A DNA stretch of 64,000 nucleotides from Flaccisagitta enflata (GCA_965153355.1 OZ231127.1:49290001-49354000), one strand, 5' to 3'. Shown: positions 35,184 through 50,234, counted from the first letter of the stretch. Made by a program: numbers and translations. Notes: generated from the sequence alone by a model not told the origin.

Positions 35184-35801
35184 AGTTGCGTGCTGCGCGA
35201 AACTACCACCCGCTTGGTCCCTCTGTTGGTTCACCGATTTGTCTGTCTGTTCATCCCTTTTTGGGCAGCGGCTCCGGAGGACAATTTTGTTTCTCCATTT
35301 CTCCGTCCCCCCCCCCCCAAGCCATTCTAGGCCTCAAGTCCGCCCTCTCAGGGACTCAATTTGGCCTATTCGGGCCTGAAATCAGCCCTCTCAGGCCTCA
35401 AATTAGCCCCCTCAGCCCTCAAATCAGCGTTCTCAGGCCTGAAATCAGCTCTCTCAGGCTTCAAATTATCCCTCCCTAGCATAGAATCAGCCCTCCCAGG
35501 CCCGAATCAATTCTCTCAGAAGCTCAAAACAGCGCTTCTGGGACTCAATTCAGCCCTTCCAAGCCTTAAATTTGCCTTTCCAGGCCTGAAATCACCCCTC
35601 TTATACCAGAAACGAACCTTCTTAGGCCTGAAATCAGCTCTCTCAGGCCACGAAATATCTCTCCCAGACCTCAAAACAGACACTACTATTCAAAGCTGGA
35701 ACAAAACTGCCTTATGTGGAATCATATGTCATTGCCCCCCCATACAATAATATCATCGATGGGGCTTCGGGAACCGCTGACCATATGCCGCTTGAGCAAC
35801 C
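35184..35801. mobile_element. Family A head joined to family B body, unit 2
   Basis: Second copy of 31982-32622; the C-run before the right arm is contracted and the GGCCGCTG arm is lost, leaving CCCCCCATACAATA. Confidence 0.7.
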
Positions 35802-36226
35802 TGTTTACTTTTTCGCTGCTTTTATCGATGCAAAATAACAAATGGACAAAAAATTCATTTTCATATTCTGCATCATCATGTAGGTGCCTTTGGACGCGGA
35901 ATTCCTGCAGGCTTTTGTTGAGGCTTACATCATCATCTTGCCCAAATTGAGCGTGAAAGAGGCAAAGGAGTGAAACCCAGACCTGCTGGTCAAACTCAAT
36001 CAGGTTTATTTGGGTGTGAAGACTTATCATAACGGCTTCACCGTCTCTGTCATGACCTCGTTCATGCGTTTCAGTAGCTTGCAAAACGACTCTTTAAGAG
36101 AAAGTGTCTGTAAAAAGATTCAAAGGTCAGGAATGCAAAACTTTTTGACACAAGATTGGCTGAAATAGCGACTTTTGAGCATTACAGCTTCTGCCCAGCC
36201 AAATTACAGCCCCTGCCCACTCCCAT

Positions 36227-36655
36227 TAGGGTGGTCCCGAATTGGGTCAAATTTCATATATTGATATACTTGAGCCCTTTGCTCAAATGTCCAATAAAAG
36301 AAGGATTTCTCACAAGCTGGGGTGTGAAATCAAACAAGAAACCTTGTCGGCAAAACCATAGGCTTGCTATGGGGATATTTTTATTGCCATAGGAAGCCTA
36401 TTGTTTTGCCGCCATGGTTTAATCTTCAAATTCAGACCTCTACTTATGGGAAAACCTTTTTAGGTGCGACAAAGCACTTCTATAACTGGCTGGTCCGGTT
36501 GGTTGGTTGGTCGGTCGGTCGGTCTGTCTACGCATTCGTTCGACGATCAACACGTCGCACCTATTGGCCCACTTGGCCTTGTTATTTAATACATTTATGC
36601 AAAAAACTAGAGTATATCATTTTTTGAAATTTGACCCTATTTCGTGACCACCCTA
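36227..36655. mobile_element. hAT-like MITE with nested family C, unit 2
   Basis: Second copy of 33046-33481. ACTCCCAT at 36219-36226 and 36656-36663. Holds family C copy 2 at 36462-36582. Confidence 0.85.
36462..36582. mobile_element. Family C element, copy 2
   Basis: Same layout as copy 1, slightly shorter tetranucleotide tract. Confidence 0.8.
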
Positions 36656-36945
36656 ACTCCCATACTGCCCTGCCCACTCACATTACTGCCCTTGTCATCC
36701 GTTAGCGACTACTTACTGGTCGTGTATCCGGCTATATCAACTTTCTGATGCAACACACACATGTTACCGCACACACAGACACAGATCCTGCGGGCTGCGG
36801 TTTCTTCGCCAGGGGACACGGACGCCTACTTAAATTCCGTATTTCCGGCTATTATTTTTAGTATGCTAGATGCGTAACTTTGCAGTTGACGGGTGTAGTC
36901 AAGTTAAATAAGAATTTTGGACAGTCTGAAGGCTTTGTCCGTTTT

Positions 36946-37076
36946 TAGTCGCAAAAAAGCGACTCTACAACTTGCCTTGTCGGTCAGTCGGTAATTTTTC
37001 TGAATTCCAAGTGGTTTTCGCATCACTGCTCCTGCCCAACCATCCGCAACTGGATTGCCGTGTATCCGGCCTTGTT
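36946..37076. mobile_element. Family A element, short form, unit 2
   Basis: Second copy of 33772-33902. Confidence 0.85.
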
Positions 37077-37099
37077 CTTACTCAAACAAAGAGAGAGAA

Positions 37100-37141
<42 letters not shown>

Positions 37142-37181
37142 AAGAATGAATGAATGAATGAATGAATGAATGAATGAATGA

Positions 37182-37229
<48 letters not shown>

Positions 37230-37250
37230 GAGACAGACAGACAGACATAA
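37100..37250. repeat. GA, AATG and AAAG tracts, unit 2
   Basis: Same set of tracts as 33920-34070 with a different order of lengths, showing rapid change since duplication. Confidence 0.93.
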
Positions 37251-37639
37251 TGTAACAGACAAAAAATATTGGATAGTATAAGATTATTTGACTATGACGA
37301 GGTCAAGATGAACATCTTCATAAACCTAAGGAATTGCTGTAGTTATTGTTCAAAATAAAAAAGTGTTACCTTGTTAACATGTTTCCTTTTATTCTTGGTG
37401 TATACATGTCGTATGAGCCCAGTTGAGTCAGGTACATGATAAAGCAGCAAATATTTTGATGTATCTTATAGCTGCAAAGTATCACTTTACGTTTCATTCA
37501 GCTAGTTAGTTTTCGTGTCCTGGATGTAGAACATTTCGTCTAGGTTTTGCAATTTTGTCCAGGACACGGTAAAGAGCAAAACGTATCTACAAACAATTTC
37601 CTAATGTTTTGCTGCCAGTTCCGAGACCGTACGGGTAAA

Positions 37640-37770
37640 GATTTCTTATGCATTGGAGAAAACTGGGATGTGTGACATACATCAGAGAATTCTGGGCTGT
37701 CTGACATACATAGGAAAAAACTGGGCTGTGTGACATATATTTGAAAATTATAGGTTGTGTGACATATGGA
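37640..37770. repeat. ~35 bp minisatellite, right side
   Basis: Four units of TGTGACATACAT...GGAGAAAACTGGG type; see 31106-31221. Confidence 0.9.
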
Positions 37771-37854
37771 TGGACGGAGAGACGGACAGACGGACGAACA
37801 CACGCAAAATTGTGTCCTACTTTGGTGTTCCACTGTCGTGGAACACAATTAGTT

Positions 37855-37871
37855 TGTGTGTGTGTGTGTGT

Positions 37872-37930
<59 letters not shown>
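37855..37930. repeat. (GT)n(CT)n compound microsatellite
   Basis: Short GT run then ~55 bp CT. Between 37931 and 38138 the sequence is unique-looking. Confidence 0.95.
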
Positions 37931-37934
<4 letters not shown>

Positions 37935-38133
37935 TCACTGTTTCTCTTTTTATTCCAACCATCTATTACATACGTTGGCGTACTCGTTTGACTGCAATCG
38001 CGATGAGCGCCGCTTTTCGTCGTATGGAGGAAACGCCGCTTCTTGTATGGAGGAAGTGTTTTTGCCTTCGGCGCCTCATTTCCATTTTCCAACAGCCTAC
38101 CAGAGACAACAACAAAGCCGAACATTACTATAC

Positions 38134-38330
<197 letters not shown>

Positions 38331-38443
38331 ACATGACCAGAGACAGAACAGATACGAGTTGGCGGTAAATTTTTGGTGGCGCTAAAAACCCGTGCATAAA
38401 ACAGGCGGCGCCACAATATTTACAGTTTACGGGTTTCACACTC

Positions 38444-38510
38444 ACGCGCCGGTCGCCGTTTCCGGTAGCCGGTAGCCGGTAGCCAGTCACAGTAAGCCGG
38501 TTGCCGGTTG
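38444..38510. repeat. Short CCGGTAG/CCGGTTG minisatellite
   Basis: Repeats of GGTAGCC and CCGGTTG. 38511-38825 is unique-looking; short inverted partners CAGAGTTGTA (38605) and TACAACTCTG (38766) occur there. Confidence 0.75.
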
Positions 38511-38825
38511 TCTGCCGATGACATGTTTAGGTTTCATTACTTTTTTTTATCTATTTGTTTATCTATCTTTTCATGGTTTTCCTCATCTCTCTCTGAATCT
38601 TTTTCAGAGTTGTACTTTTAAATCATTCGTATATTTGACTGAGAAGATCGACAGAAACTGACTACATAGGACCTATCTTATCTGTAAATGAGGGAACTGT
38701 ATTATCTTTTATTTCTGTTTAATTGTCCACCAGAACACGGCATGAGTTGACTTGAAATGATTATCTACAACTCTGATAGGTTTTGAGTCCTTGTGGTGTG
38801 TATAATATAAATCTGAAAAGAACTG

Positions 38826-39484
38826 CACTTTTTTCTTTTTATAAGAGACTTTTTTATAAGAGACATGAGGCTGAGATTTGCCAAAATTTTAAAAACAAAA
38901 TAAGAGGATGCTCTGGCTGAGATTCAGTTTTGGAAATTTTTAAGGAATTTACTTCAAAAATTGTATCAAAATGAATGACAATCATTCAAATTTTTTAATG
39001 AAATTGGTAGTTTTTTTCCGAAAAAGACTCCTTTTTTATAATTTTTCAAATGTCAAATTAGGCAAGTGATTCAATGTTCTATGGTAATGAACAAATTTTT
39101 TACTAAATATACATATAAGATCACTAAATAATGTATCCATACATTTTTTTGTTATTTTACATATTGAAACAAGGCCGGATACACGGCTACCCCAGTCGCG
39201 TGCGGGAGGGCAGGGGCCATATTTGAGGTCAGCCAAGCATTTGGGCAGGAGCAGTAAGGCAAAAAAGCTCAAAAACGCCGAAAAAGTAAAGTGTGACGGA
39301 CGGACCAATGGACCAACGGACGGACGGACCGACCGACAGACCGACAAAGCGGGGTGTAGAGTCGCGTGCATGCGACTAAAAATTAAGAACAATATAAGAG
39401 ACATTGAGCCTCAAAATGGCAAAAAATTTAAGAGAACCCAGGCGGAGTTCAAAAGATGTTGTCTCTTATAAAATAAAAAAAGTG
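38826..39484. mobile_element. TIR element interrupted by a family A copy
   Basis: Left end CACTTTTTTC...TTTTATAAGAGAC, right end GTCTCTTATAAAA...AAAAAAAGTG. The motif ATAAGAGACAT-GAGGC/TTGAGCC also occurs next to both. The family A element at 39168-39380 lies inside. No duplication of the target could be fixed. Confidence 0.5.
39168..39380. mobile_element. Family A element, reversed
   Basis: Starts AACAAGGCCGGATACACGGC, then CCCCAGTCGCGTGCGGG, CATTTGGGCAGGAGCAGTAA, a GGAC/GACC tract, and ends AGAGTCGCGTGCATGCGACT followed by A5. A very clear full-length copy. Confidence 0.87.
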
Positions 39485-39493
39485 TAAATCATT

Positions 39494-40165
39494 TATGGGG
39501 CGCTTTTTGAAATATATACAAAAATAGTACAAATTTAGTTCATTTTTCATCATAACTCTTTGTGATGATTTATTTTAGTATTTTTGACCGCAGATTTGGA
39601 CTCAGTGGGTGGCTTGCAGTTCGTTTCATATGTCAGTAATGTCACACTATATACTTTTGAAAAACGAGTAAAAGCTTATTTTTTTATAAAATCATTAAAA
39701 ATAATAGTATTCTAAAGCAATATGATGAAAAAATAAACTTTTCATTTCTTTTTCAAAACTATATAGTGTGACATATCAAACGATCAGCAAAGCACTCGCT
39801 GAATCCGAATCTGCAGTCAAAAATATCAGAAAACATCACCACAAAGAGTTATGATGAAAAATGTACTAAATTTACACCATTTTTGCATATTTTTGCATTT
39901 TTTTTTCATTTGAAAAAGAAGTTAAAGCGTATTTCTTTATAAAATCATTAAAAATCATAGTATTTTATAGCAATATGATGAAAAAAAAAACTTTTCATTT
40001 CTTTTTCAAAACTATATAGTGTGACATATCAAACGAACCGCAAAGCACTCGCTGAATCCGAATCTGCAGTCAAAAATACCAGAAAACATCACCACAAAGA
40101 GTTATGATGAAAAATGTACTAAATTTACACCATTTTTGCATATTTTGGAAAAACCGCCCCAAATG
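39494..40165. mobile_element. Foldback element with duplicated right arm
   Basis: The left arm 39494-39665 is the inverted complement of 39995-40165. Shared pieces are CATCATAACTCTTTGTG and its complement CACAAAGAGTTATGATG, and TGTCACACTATATA and its complement. The right arm plus adjacent ATCATTAAAAAT sequence occurs twice in direct orientation (about 39690-39900 and 39940-40150). No TA or longer duplication could be fixed at the ends. Confidence 0.7.
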
Positions 40166-41861
40166 TGAATTAGTTTCCTTTAGATTTATATATGACATTT
40201 ATTCACACAAAAAAAAAGTGTAGCACTACAATGACCCAAAAACTATCAAAGTGAGAGACGATCATTCCACCTCAACTCATTTCATGTTTTGGCTGGTAGT
40301 GGTCTGGGCGCTTACAAAATGGAAATATGGCATTATTATCAATCAGAAATACACCATATTAGGAAAAGAACAAGAAACACGGGTTAAAACAGATTATGTT
40401 GATATTACAAACAGAACATATCGATATACTACTTAGAAACAAATTACAGTTAAATCCCGCTTTAGGTCATTTCCACAATAAACCGGCCCAGCTGAAAGTC
40501 AGGATATAACAGGCAAAACAATTTTTTCTATGCTAATCTTTTTTTTTTATGATGGAAGCTTTTGTAACACATTACCTGGGATTCAGTGCCTAGCTTACAT
40601 CCTTCATACTTAAAATTTTGATAGGCTATGTAGCAAAAATAGGCCTAAATCACCCCCTTTTTTATGTCACACTGATGTCACACTCAAAGCCACTATAAAA
40701 AAGACATCAAAAAATCATTAAGCCTACTCAACAATAGATAATTTTTGTTTAGTTGCAATCCTTAAAGAAGAACTAAAGATTCTATGGAGACAAGTTGTCA
40801 TTTACTATGAAAAAATTTCACTTTTAGTTGATTTGTCTAAAACGATGATTTATTTGATTTTGATATATAGTAGTATACTATATCTTAAATGGCGATATCT
40901 TAGGTATTATTGAAAATTTCTATTTTCCCCTTTTAGTACAGACATAACCCAAGTTACATGCAAAATTTCAGACCTTAATGTCAATTCTAGCTAGAGATAT
41001 TGATTTTTGAAGAGATTGTCCCAATGTGTTAACACCCTGTTACACTTATGTTACTCTGATTATGATAAGAATTAACATGGTTGAACACATTTTAAGTATT
41101 AGAATATCTTTTTATATGATCTAAAAGAGTATCAAATTCTGAGCAAAGAGCTCAAATTTTTAGCTATTAAGTGCCACCATTAAGAGATTCAAATGACCAA
41201 CTGGATTCCCGAAACACCCATAATTTTGGCGCTCCTCAAATACACTTCAAAAGTGATAGTTAATTTTGACCAATTTGTGTGAAAATGGAGACGCTTGTAT
41301 AAAGCATTCCACTCTACAACATACCTTAATCTCCACGTCAATCGCCTCCATCTTCATAGTTTTTCTACCCTAAAACTGTCTTTTCCCTAAAGTCATACAA
41401 GTCTTTTTTTTTCATCGAATTTCTTAACCAAAACAATTGAAGTAAATTCCAACATTGACTGAGCATTCATTCCTTCCACACGAACTTTTATTTGGCACTT
41501 TGGGATGAAATCGTTTTCTTCAGCCCTGAAAAACTCAAGATAAAGAAAACAACAGTGAAGAATGATGACAACACCAAAAAAAAAAGATAAAATTCTCCTC
41601 CCTTTTGTATCTTTTACCCATTTTCTTTTACATCTTTTTTCAATCACCCTCTCATAAAGTTCTATGACTTAATTTATATTTTGAACATGTTATTTTACTA
41701 ATATATCTTTTTCTTTATAATTTAAAAAAAAAAACTCTTTTTCAAAACTCATCTTGATGCTAAAAACGTTTTTGAGTTTCAATAGCTAGATCTACAATTA
41801 GGTACCGGAAGCAGATGCAGAAAGGTAAACTCTAGCAGTACGGTCACAGAATAGAAAACAT
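40166..41861. other. AT-rich unique-looking region, no gene
   Basis: About 1.7 kb. Open frames are short (for example 41393-41647 minus, 84 codons, one hydrophobic stretch) and carry no recognisable domain. Confidence 0.45.
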
Positions 41862-41943
41862 AACAAACAGTAAAGTGTGACCAACAGACCAACCGACGGA
41901 CAAAGTGGGGTGTAGAGTCGCGTAGCACGCGATTAAAAAAAAA
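41862..41943. mobile_element. Family A fragment, reversed, head end
   Basis: GTAAAGTGTGACC, ACCGACGGACAAAGTGGGG, and hairpin AGTCGCGTAGCACGCGATT followed by a nine-A run. The far end is missing or too decayed to recognise. Confidence 0.7.
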
Positions 41944-41998
41944 CGAGGTCAATTTGAAACCTGATAGACGCTCGACAAGTACTGCAAGATTAAAAGTT

Positions 41999-42584
<586 letters not shown>

Positions 42585-42586
42585 TA

Positions 42587-43188
42587 CAGTACGATGGGAG
42601 CAAAGACGACTTAGACTGGAGGATATACTTTAGGAATCTTAATTTAATTCGATGTATAAAAGAATAAAGATTTATGATAATTAAAAGTTGCTTTATTTCT
42701 TGAATAGATTGGCTTCTCTACTTCTTCAACTTGTGATTTGACTTCATCAGGACTCCTTTTTTTAATATTCTAACCTAGCTCATCATATTGAACAGAAAAT
42801 ATTATATAATTAAGAGAAAAAAATAGCTCAATCAGACCATTTTTATAGGTCTTATTCCTGTTTTAAGCTTTGCCCAGATATTAATTTACATAATTATTCT
42901 TCTTGAAAAATACCTGTAAAACCTATAAAAACAGTCCGATTGAGCTGATTTTTTTTCTTCAAAATGATATAAAATTTCTAGCCCAATCTGATTGGCTAGG
43001 TTAGAACGTTGAATAATGAAATCCTGATGTTGTCAAGTTACAAGTTGAAGAATGAGAGAAGCTAACATATTCAAGCAATAGAGCAACATTTTATTAGCAT
43101 AGATTTCAGTTTTTTTTATAAACCAAATGAAATTGAAATACTTAAAATCTATCCTCCAGTCTAGGTCGTCTTTGCTCCCATCGAACTG
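42587..43188. mobile_element. TA-MITE with CAGT termini, intact copy
   Basis: 602 bp, termini CAGTACGATGGGAGCAAAG and the complement ending CATCGAACTG, TA at 42585-42586 and 43189-43190. Inner sequence is largely palindromic: AAAACAGTCCGATTGAGCTG near 42920 and its partner near 42820. Same family as 661-1875. Confidence 0.88.
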
Positions 43189-43395
43189 TAAGCGTAAGTT
43201 GAATGACTAGATGAAATTATACCTCATAAAGTGAAGCTGCCTCAATGCCAACATTGAAATAACTAAAACAATATGATCATGTTCTGATGAGCCATCAATT
43301 TTTCATGCCTCGTAGGAGGGTATATCTTGTAATGATGCCTTAATAAGTAAGTGCGTATTAGATATTGCTCTTTTATTGTTTTTAAGGGCTTAACT

Positions 43396-43511
<116 letters not shown>

Positions 43512-43765
43512 GCCAAATGAATTCATGTGGGCCGAAATGTGAACAAAATATATTTTTATCAAATAGGCCAAAAGTGGGCGAAAATGAGTTATTGTGGCGC
43601 GGGCCCCGCTTTTGCTGTTGCGTGGGGAAACCAATCCCCTTTCTATAAATCGATTTATGAGAGAGCATCGAGATTCAGAGAATCCCCTTTAGAAATCAGA
43701 ATTCTATATTCCGTAGCCAATATCGGTTTTACATTGTCAACGCAATTTTTGGATTGTGTGCTTTT

Positions 43766-43912
43766 TAGTCGCGGACACGCGACTCTAAACCTTGCCGTGT
43801 GGGTCGGTCCGTCCATTCGTCCGTCACAAATATTTTTGATTCGTGAGCGGTTCACGAATTATGGGCCCTGCCCAACCGTCCGCAACTGTCTTGCCGATTA
43901 TCCGGCCTTGTT
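43766..43912. mobile_element. Family A element, short form
   Basis: T5-AGTCGCGGACACGCGACT head, TTGCCGTGTGGGTCGG, GGGCCCTGCCCAACCGTCC, end GCCGATTATCCGGCCTTGTT. Directly followed by a further A-like end fragment (CCACGCGTGACTGGGGTAG, to 43973). Confidence 0.83.
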
Positions 43913-43973
43913 CTCTTGCACTGCAACCACCACAGCCTAGCCACGCGTGACTGGGGTAGTCGTGTACCCGGCG

Positions 43974-45588
<1,615 letters not shown>

Positions 45589-45755
45589 TTCTCTCATTCT
45601 CTTTCCATTTTCCATTTCTATCATTTTTTGTTTCATTCTTACCACCAAGTTCATTGCACATAATCACATAATTGTTGGATGGATTTTAGCGCAATCGCTG
45701 AAAAAACGACACAATTAGAAAGGGCAGGGGTGGGGGGATGCGTGGGCAGCTCGTT

Positions 45756-45945
45756 CAATTGATTTTGAGACAAAAAGCACGAAATCTGATACAATAAACC
45801 ATAAAACCCTCAAGCACATCAACCAGGTCGTCGACTCCAACAACCAATCGTTGAATTGATTTTGAGACAAAAGCACGAAATCTGACACAGTAAACCATAA
45901 AACCCTCACGCACAACAACCAGGTCGTCGACTCCAACAACCAATC
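45756..45945. repeat. ~92 bp tandem repeat, two copies
   Basis: TTGATTTTGAGACAAAA begins each unit and CCAGGTCGTCGACTCCAACA closes it; a few substitutions separate the copies. Confidence 0.9.
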
Positions 45946-46033
45946 CATTTTTCTTCCATACAAATGAGTTTGCAGTCATTTTCGAGGACGTTTTCCTCCC
46001 AACTTTTTCATGTCTTTTTTCGGATTTCTCCTT

Positions 46034-46530
<497 letters not shown>

Positions 46531-46649
46531 GTTCGCTCAACCATCCGTTGCTTCCTTATATCCAAAATTATCATAAAAGGATTTGTTTTCACATTAGAAG
46601 GAGAGTAAATCATGACCATCGGTCCATTGCATCTTATCGCAATATTTTT

Positions 46650-46776
46650 AGGTGCGACAAAGCACCTCTATATCTGGCTGTGTCCGTTGGTCGATCTGTC
46701 GGTTGGTCGGTTGGTTGGTAAGGCATTCGTTCGACGATCCACACGTCGCACCTTGATGGCCTACTTGGCCTTGTTT
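46650..46776. mobile_element. Family C element, copy 3
   Basis: Head AGGTGC-GACAAA-GCACCT is a perfect six-pair hairpin. A GGTC/GGTT tract, CATTCGTTCGACGATCCACA, internal GTCGCACCT and the end CTACTTGGCCTTGTT follow. T5 precedes it. Confidence 0.83.
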
Positions 46777-47641
46777 TGTTCTTGTAATTGTTGTGTTGTG
46801 ATTTTTCTTTTCTTTTTGTTTTAGTGTGAATAAACGTCATTTATTAGCTCCCTTATCCAACAGAAAAGGATTGGAGTAGCAAAAATCATGAAGATGACCA
46901 TTTTCTTTTTTCAAAATTCCTACATCTTCCGTTTTTGTTTTGGCCTTAAAGTTTCCACAGATTTCCCAGAATTCAGCAAAATCCTGTTTGGTTTTGTTAC
47001 AAAAAGGACAATTATTTGTTTTAGAAAATCATGATGTTTGTTAAAATAAACTAAAATATCAGAACATAAGCTATGAAAGAGCTCAAGATAAGGCAAATTA
47101 ACAATCCTATGAAGAGTAAAAATTTGCAAAACTTAATTAAAAGAATGTCAGCTCTTTGATTTATCCCACTGCATTATGCAAATTAGGTCTTCAAAAACAA
47201 TTTTGAAAAAATGGAAAATAAACGATTTTTGATAAAAGAAAAATGGTAAGGGTCCTAAAATTGGCCACTCCGCATTAGGTAAAGAGGGTGAAAAGAAATA
47301 ACCAACTTTTGCTATGTGAAGCACCCAACTCCTCCATGCTCTTGTCCACAAACGCTTCCGTCCATTACTTTCCCTCGAGCTCGAGTCTCCCTTTTCTTTA
47401 CGTCTTCACTCTCGACAATTGTTCTATCATTTTTGTTTTGAGCAATTTTAAAGATTTTTTTTTCCCTTTTTTTTACGGCGAAAATTACTCTTCTTTGCAG
47501 CGGCAGAGGGCGCAAGCGTCATTTACGTTTAACGAGCGGAGGTAAACAAATAGAAAAAAGCCAAAGAAATGGAAGAGAAAGAGAATGTGCACTAGTAAGC
47601 GGAAAAGGTGTGAAGGCATATGTGAAGAGAGCTGGGAAAAA

Positions 47642-47645
<4 letters not shown>
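46777..47645. other. No recognisable feature
   Basis: Unique-looking AT-rich sequence; no motif noticed. Confidence 0.5.
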
Positions 47646-47704
<59 letters not shown>

Positions 47705-47880
47705 CAGCGATGAAGAGACAGACAGACACAGAGAGAGATCGATAAAAATGACTCACAGACACAGACAGACAGAGGAAGAGGAAGAGGGCAAGGGAAACAA
47801 AGAGAGATAGAGACTGCGACCAAAAGACATGACAGTCTGACAGACTAGACTAGACTAGACTAGACTAGACAGTCTTATTT

Positions 47881-47932
<52 letters not shown>

Positions 47933-47933
47933 G

Positions 47934-47985
<52 letters not shown>
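47646..47985. repeat. (GA)n, GACA, GACTA and (GATA)n tracts
   Basis: GA 47646-47700; mixed GACA/GAAGAG 47715-47810; GACTA 47843-47870; GATA 47881-47985. Confidence 0.95.
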
Positions 47986-48804
47986 GACAGACAGAGAACA
48001 GGCAAGAACTACAGAGACAGAAACGGGCAAGTAAACAGACAAAGAGAGAAATATTTGCGTACAGGTAAATATCGAAAATATCAGAAACCCATACAAATGT
48101 GCTGAAACAGAAAGCGGGCAATCCATTGAGTTAGGCAGCCAAGTGAGCGATAGGAAAAGCATTGGAACTCATCATCTCTTTCTCTCTCTCGCCGTTTTTC
48201 GCTTATTTTCGAATTCAGGTACTTCTATTTTCGTCGTTCTTTTGATCCGTTCGTCCATTTAACATGGTTAGGCAACAGCTGTATCACTGAAATCTTATTC
48301 TTAATGTATTTACTTTGATTTACTGGTTACATCATTTGATAACACTAAAAAATAGTGATAAAGTTTTCCTCTTTTACCTTTCAGTATCAGTAGGTCAAAT
48401 ACCGCGAAGTCTGCCAAATAATTTCTGGGCAAGCCTCTAAAAGGTTTTATTTCTAGACTTAAGGTCCTTGAGAGATAGTATTGCCTATTAACTAACATTG
48501 GTCGTTATGTAATACTTAAACGTTGGGATATAGGTCGCCTTTGTCATGTTTTCTGATTCTCTGTCAGTCCAAAATGCGTACGTAGATGGAAAGACATAGT
48601 GACATACTATTCTTGGCAAAGAGCACATAGCATAATCGTATCCTTATAACTTCTAGATTTCTCCTCCAGCACGACACAGTTCAAAGGACCAAAAAAATAA
48701 CGCCTTCCAGTAACAGTGGCAAATACCAGCCCTCTTAATTATGTAGTAGCGGGTAGCGCCGCTACTCGGAAGGAAATGGAGGCGTGTCAGAAGGTTTTGG
48801 CAGA
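47986..48804. other. No recognisable feature
   Basis: Unique-looking sequence; no gene supported. Confidence 0.5.
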
Positions 48805-48875
48805 AGAAGAAGAAGGGGAGGAAGAAGAAGAAGAAGAAGAAGAAGAAGAAGAAGAAGAAGAAGAAGAAGAAGAAG

Positions 48876-48907
<32 letters not shown>

Positions 48908-49012
48908 GAAGAAGAAGAAGAAGAAGTGGAAGAAGAAGAAGAAGAAGAAGAAGAAGAAGAAGAAGAAGAAGAAGAAGAAGAAGAAGAAGAAGAAGAAGAA
49001 GAAGAAAAAAAA
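48805..49012. repeat. (GAA)n tract abutting a family B end
   Basis: About 200 bp of GAA with a few GTA and GTG steps. It ends at GAACAGGTCG, which aligns with the reversed B terminus (GAATAGTCGC), so it lies where (TTC)n lies at B copy 1. Confidence 0.93.
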
Positions 49013-49013
49013 A

Positions 49014-50234
49014 AGAACAGGTCGTTCTAGCGTCATACCCTGTCTTCAAAAGCAACTGTAACCAGCAAAAGATGTATTGTGTGAAAACTATTCATATTTA
49101 AAAATTCGGGTTTTTTTTATCTGAAAGCATATTTACTGCGGTTTTTTCATGCAAAATTTCAGCACTTTTTGCCCAATGGTTTAGGTTCTACATCATTTTT
49201 AAATGTAACACCAATTGAGGCATTTCTGCTTTTCCTTTCAGACATGAATGGAGGTGTCTCACTTCAAACCTCTGTAACTTTTAAACGCTTTGAGCTAGAA
49301 TGCTGGGATTGGTCTCATATTAAAGATTTTTTGAAGGAGATTTTGTCAGGTTTAAGAAAAAAAACATAATTTGCTGTATTCATAACATTTTTGTGTAGTT
49401 TTTTACTTTTTTTCATGTTCCATCAACACTCCATCTAAGAATTTCATCTTTTTTTATTAGAATATCTTATGATTATGCAGATAAAGAAAAAAAAATTATA
49501 TTGGCAATGAAAATTAGCTAGATTGGGATAAGTTTTGATATTCTAAATCAATTTCTTGGCTTTTTGTGTATAGTTATTGATCCCTAACTCTTTGATTTCA
49601 TATAAAAATTGCTAGATTTTAGGGAAATTTGGGTATATTTTAAAATGATGTAGATGCTAAACCAGTTGAAAAAAAGTGCTGAAATTTTGCATGAAAAAAA
49701 CCGCAGCAAATATGCTTTCAGATAGAAAAAAAAACGAGTTTTGAAAAATGAATCGTTTTTACACAATACATCTTTTGCTGGTTACAGTTGCTTTTGAAGA
49801 CAGGGTATGGACGGCGGTTCCCATTGCCCCATTGATGTTATTTATTATTGTGATGTTGAGGTAATGGGGCAGCGGCCCTGGAGCGGCCAATGACCTATGA
49901 TTCGACAATGGCCTGATTTGAGTCCTGGTAGGCTTGATTCAGGTCTGCAAGGGCTTATTTCAGGCTAAGGCGGGCTAATTCAAGGCCTGAATAAGCTGAT
50001 TTCAAGACTGAGAGGGCCAATTTGACACCTGAGAGGCAGATTTTAGGCTTAGGAGGGCTAATCTGAATCCTGAATGAGCTGATTTCAGGCCTAAGAAGGC
50101 TGATTTGAGGCTTAGAGGAGCTGATTTGAGGCCTAGAATGACTTGGGGGAGGGGAGGATGGAAAAGATGGAGAAACGAAATTGCCCTATGTGGAAACATA
50201 GGTCATCGGTCCCTCCGGGGCAGCTGCCCAAAAA
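49014..50234. mobile_element. Family B element, copy 5, interrupted by a MITE
   Basis: Outer end GAACAGGTCGTTCTAGCGTC (49014-49035) and GGACGGCGGTTCCC (49809-49822) are the two halves of the B terminus, split by the 49038-49805 insertion. Then GGGGCAGCGGCCCTGGAGCG (arm), units of GGGCTGATTTCAGGCCT type (49915-50140), and the closing arm CCTCCGGGGCAGCTGCCC-A5. Confidence 0.75.
49038..49805. mobile_element. TA-flanked MITE, 768 bp
   Basis: ~140 bp inverted repeats start CCCTGTCTTCAAAAGCAACT; TA at 49036-49037 and 49806-49807. The interior holds TTTAAACGCTTTGAGCTAG and GCTGGGATTGGTCTCATATT (49275-49325), the module shared by other TA-MITEs in this window. Confidence 0.87.

Larger units (their letters stand above)
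34464..37639. repeat. Tandem segmental duplication, unit 2, 3176 bp
   Basis: Direct repeat of unit 1. It begins at the first base after unit 1 with no spacer. The right junction passes into the ~35 bp minisatellite that also precedes unit 1. Confidence 0.97.

Noticed and set aside
39168-39380. Family A as a tRNA- or 5S-derived SINE
   Set aside because: I looked for Pol III A and B boxes in the AACAAGGCC-first orientation and found no convincing pair; class left open.
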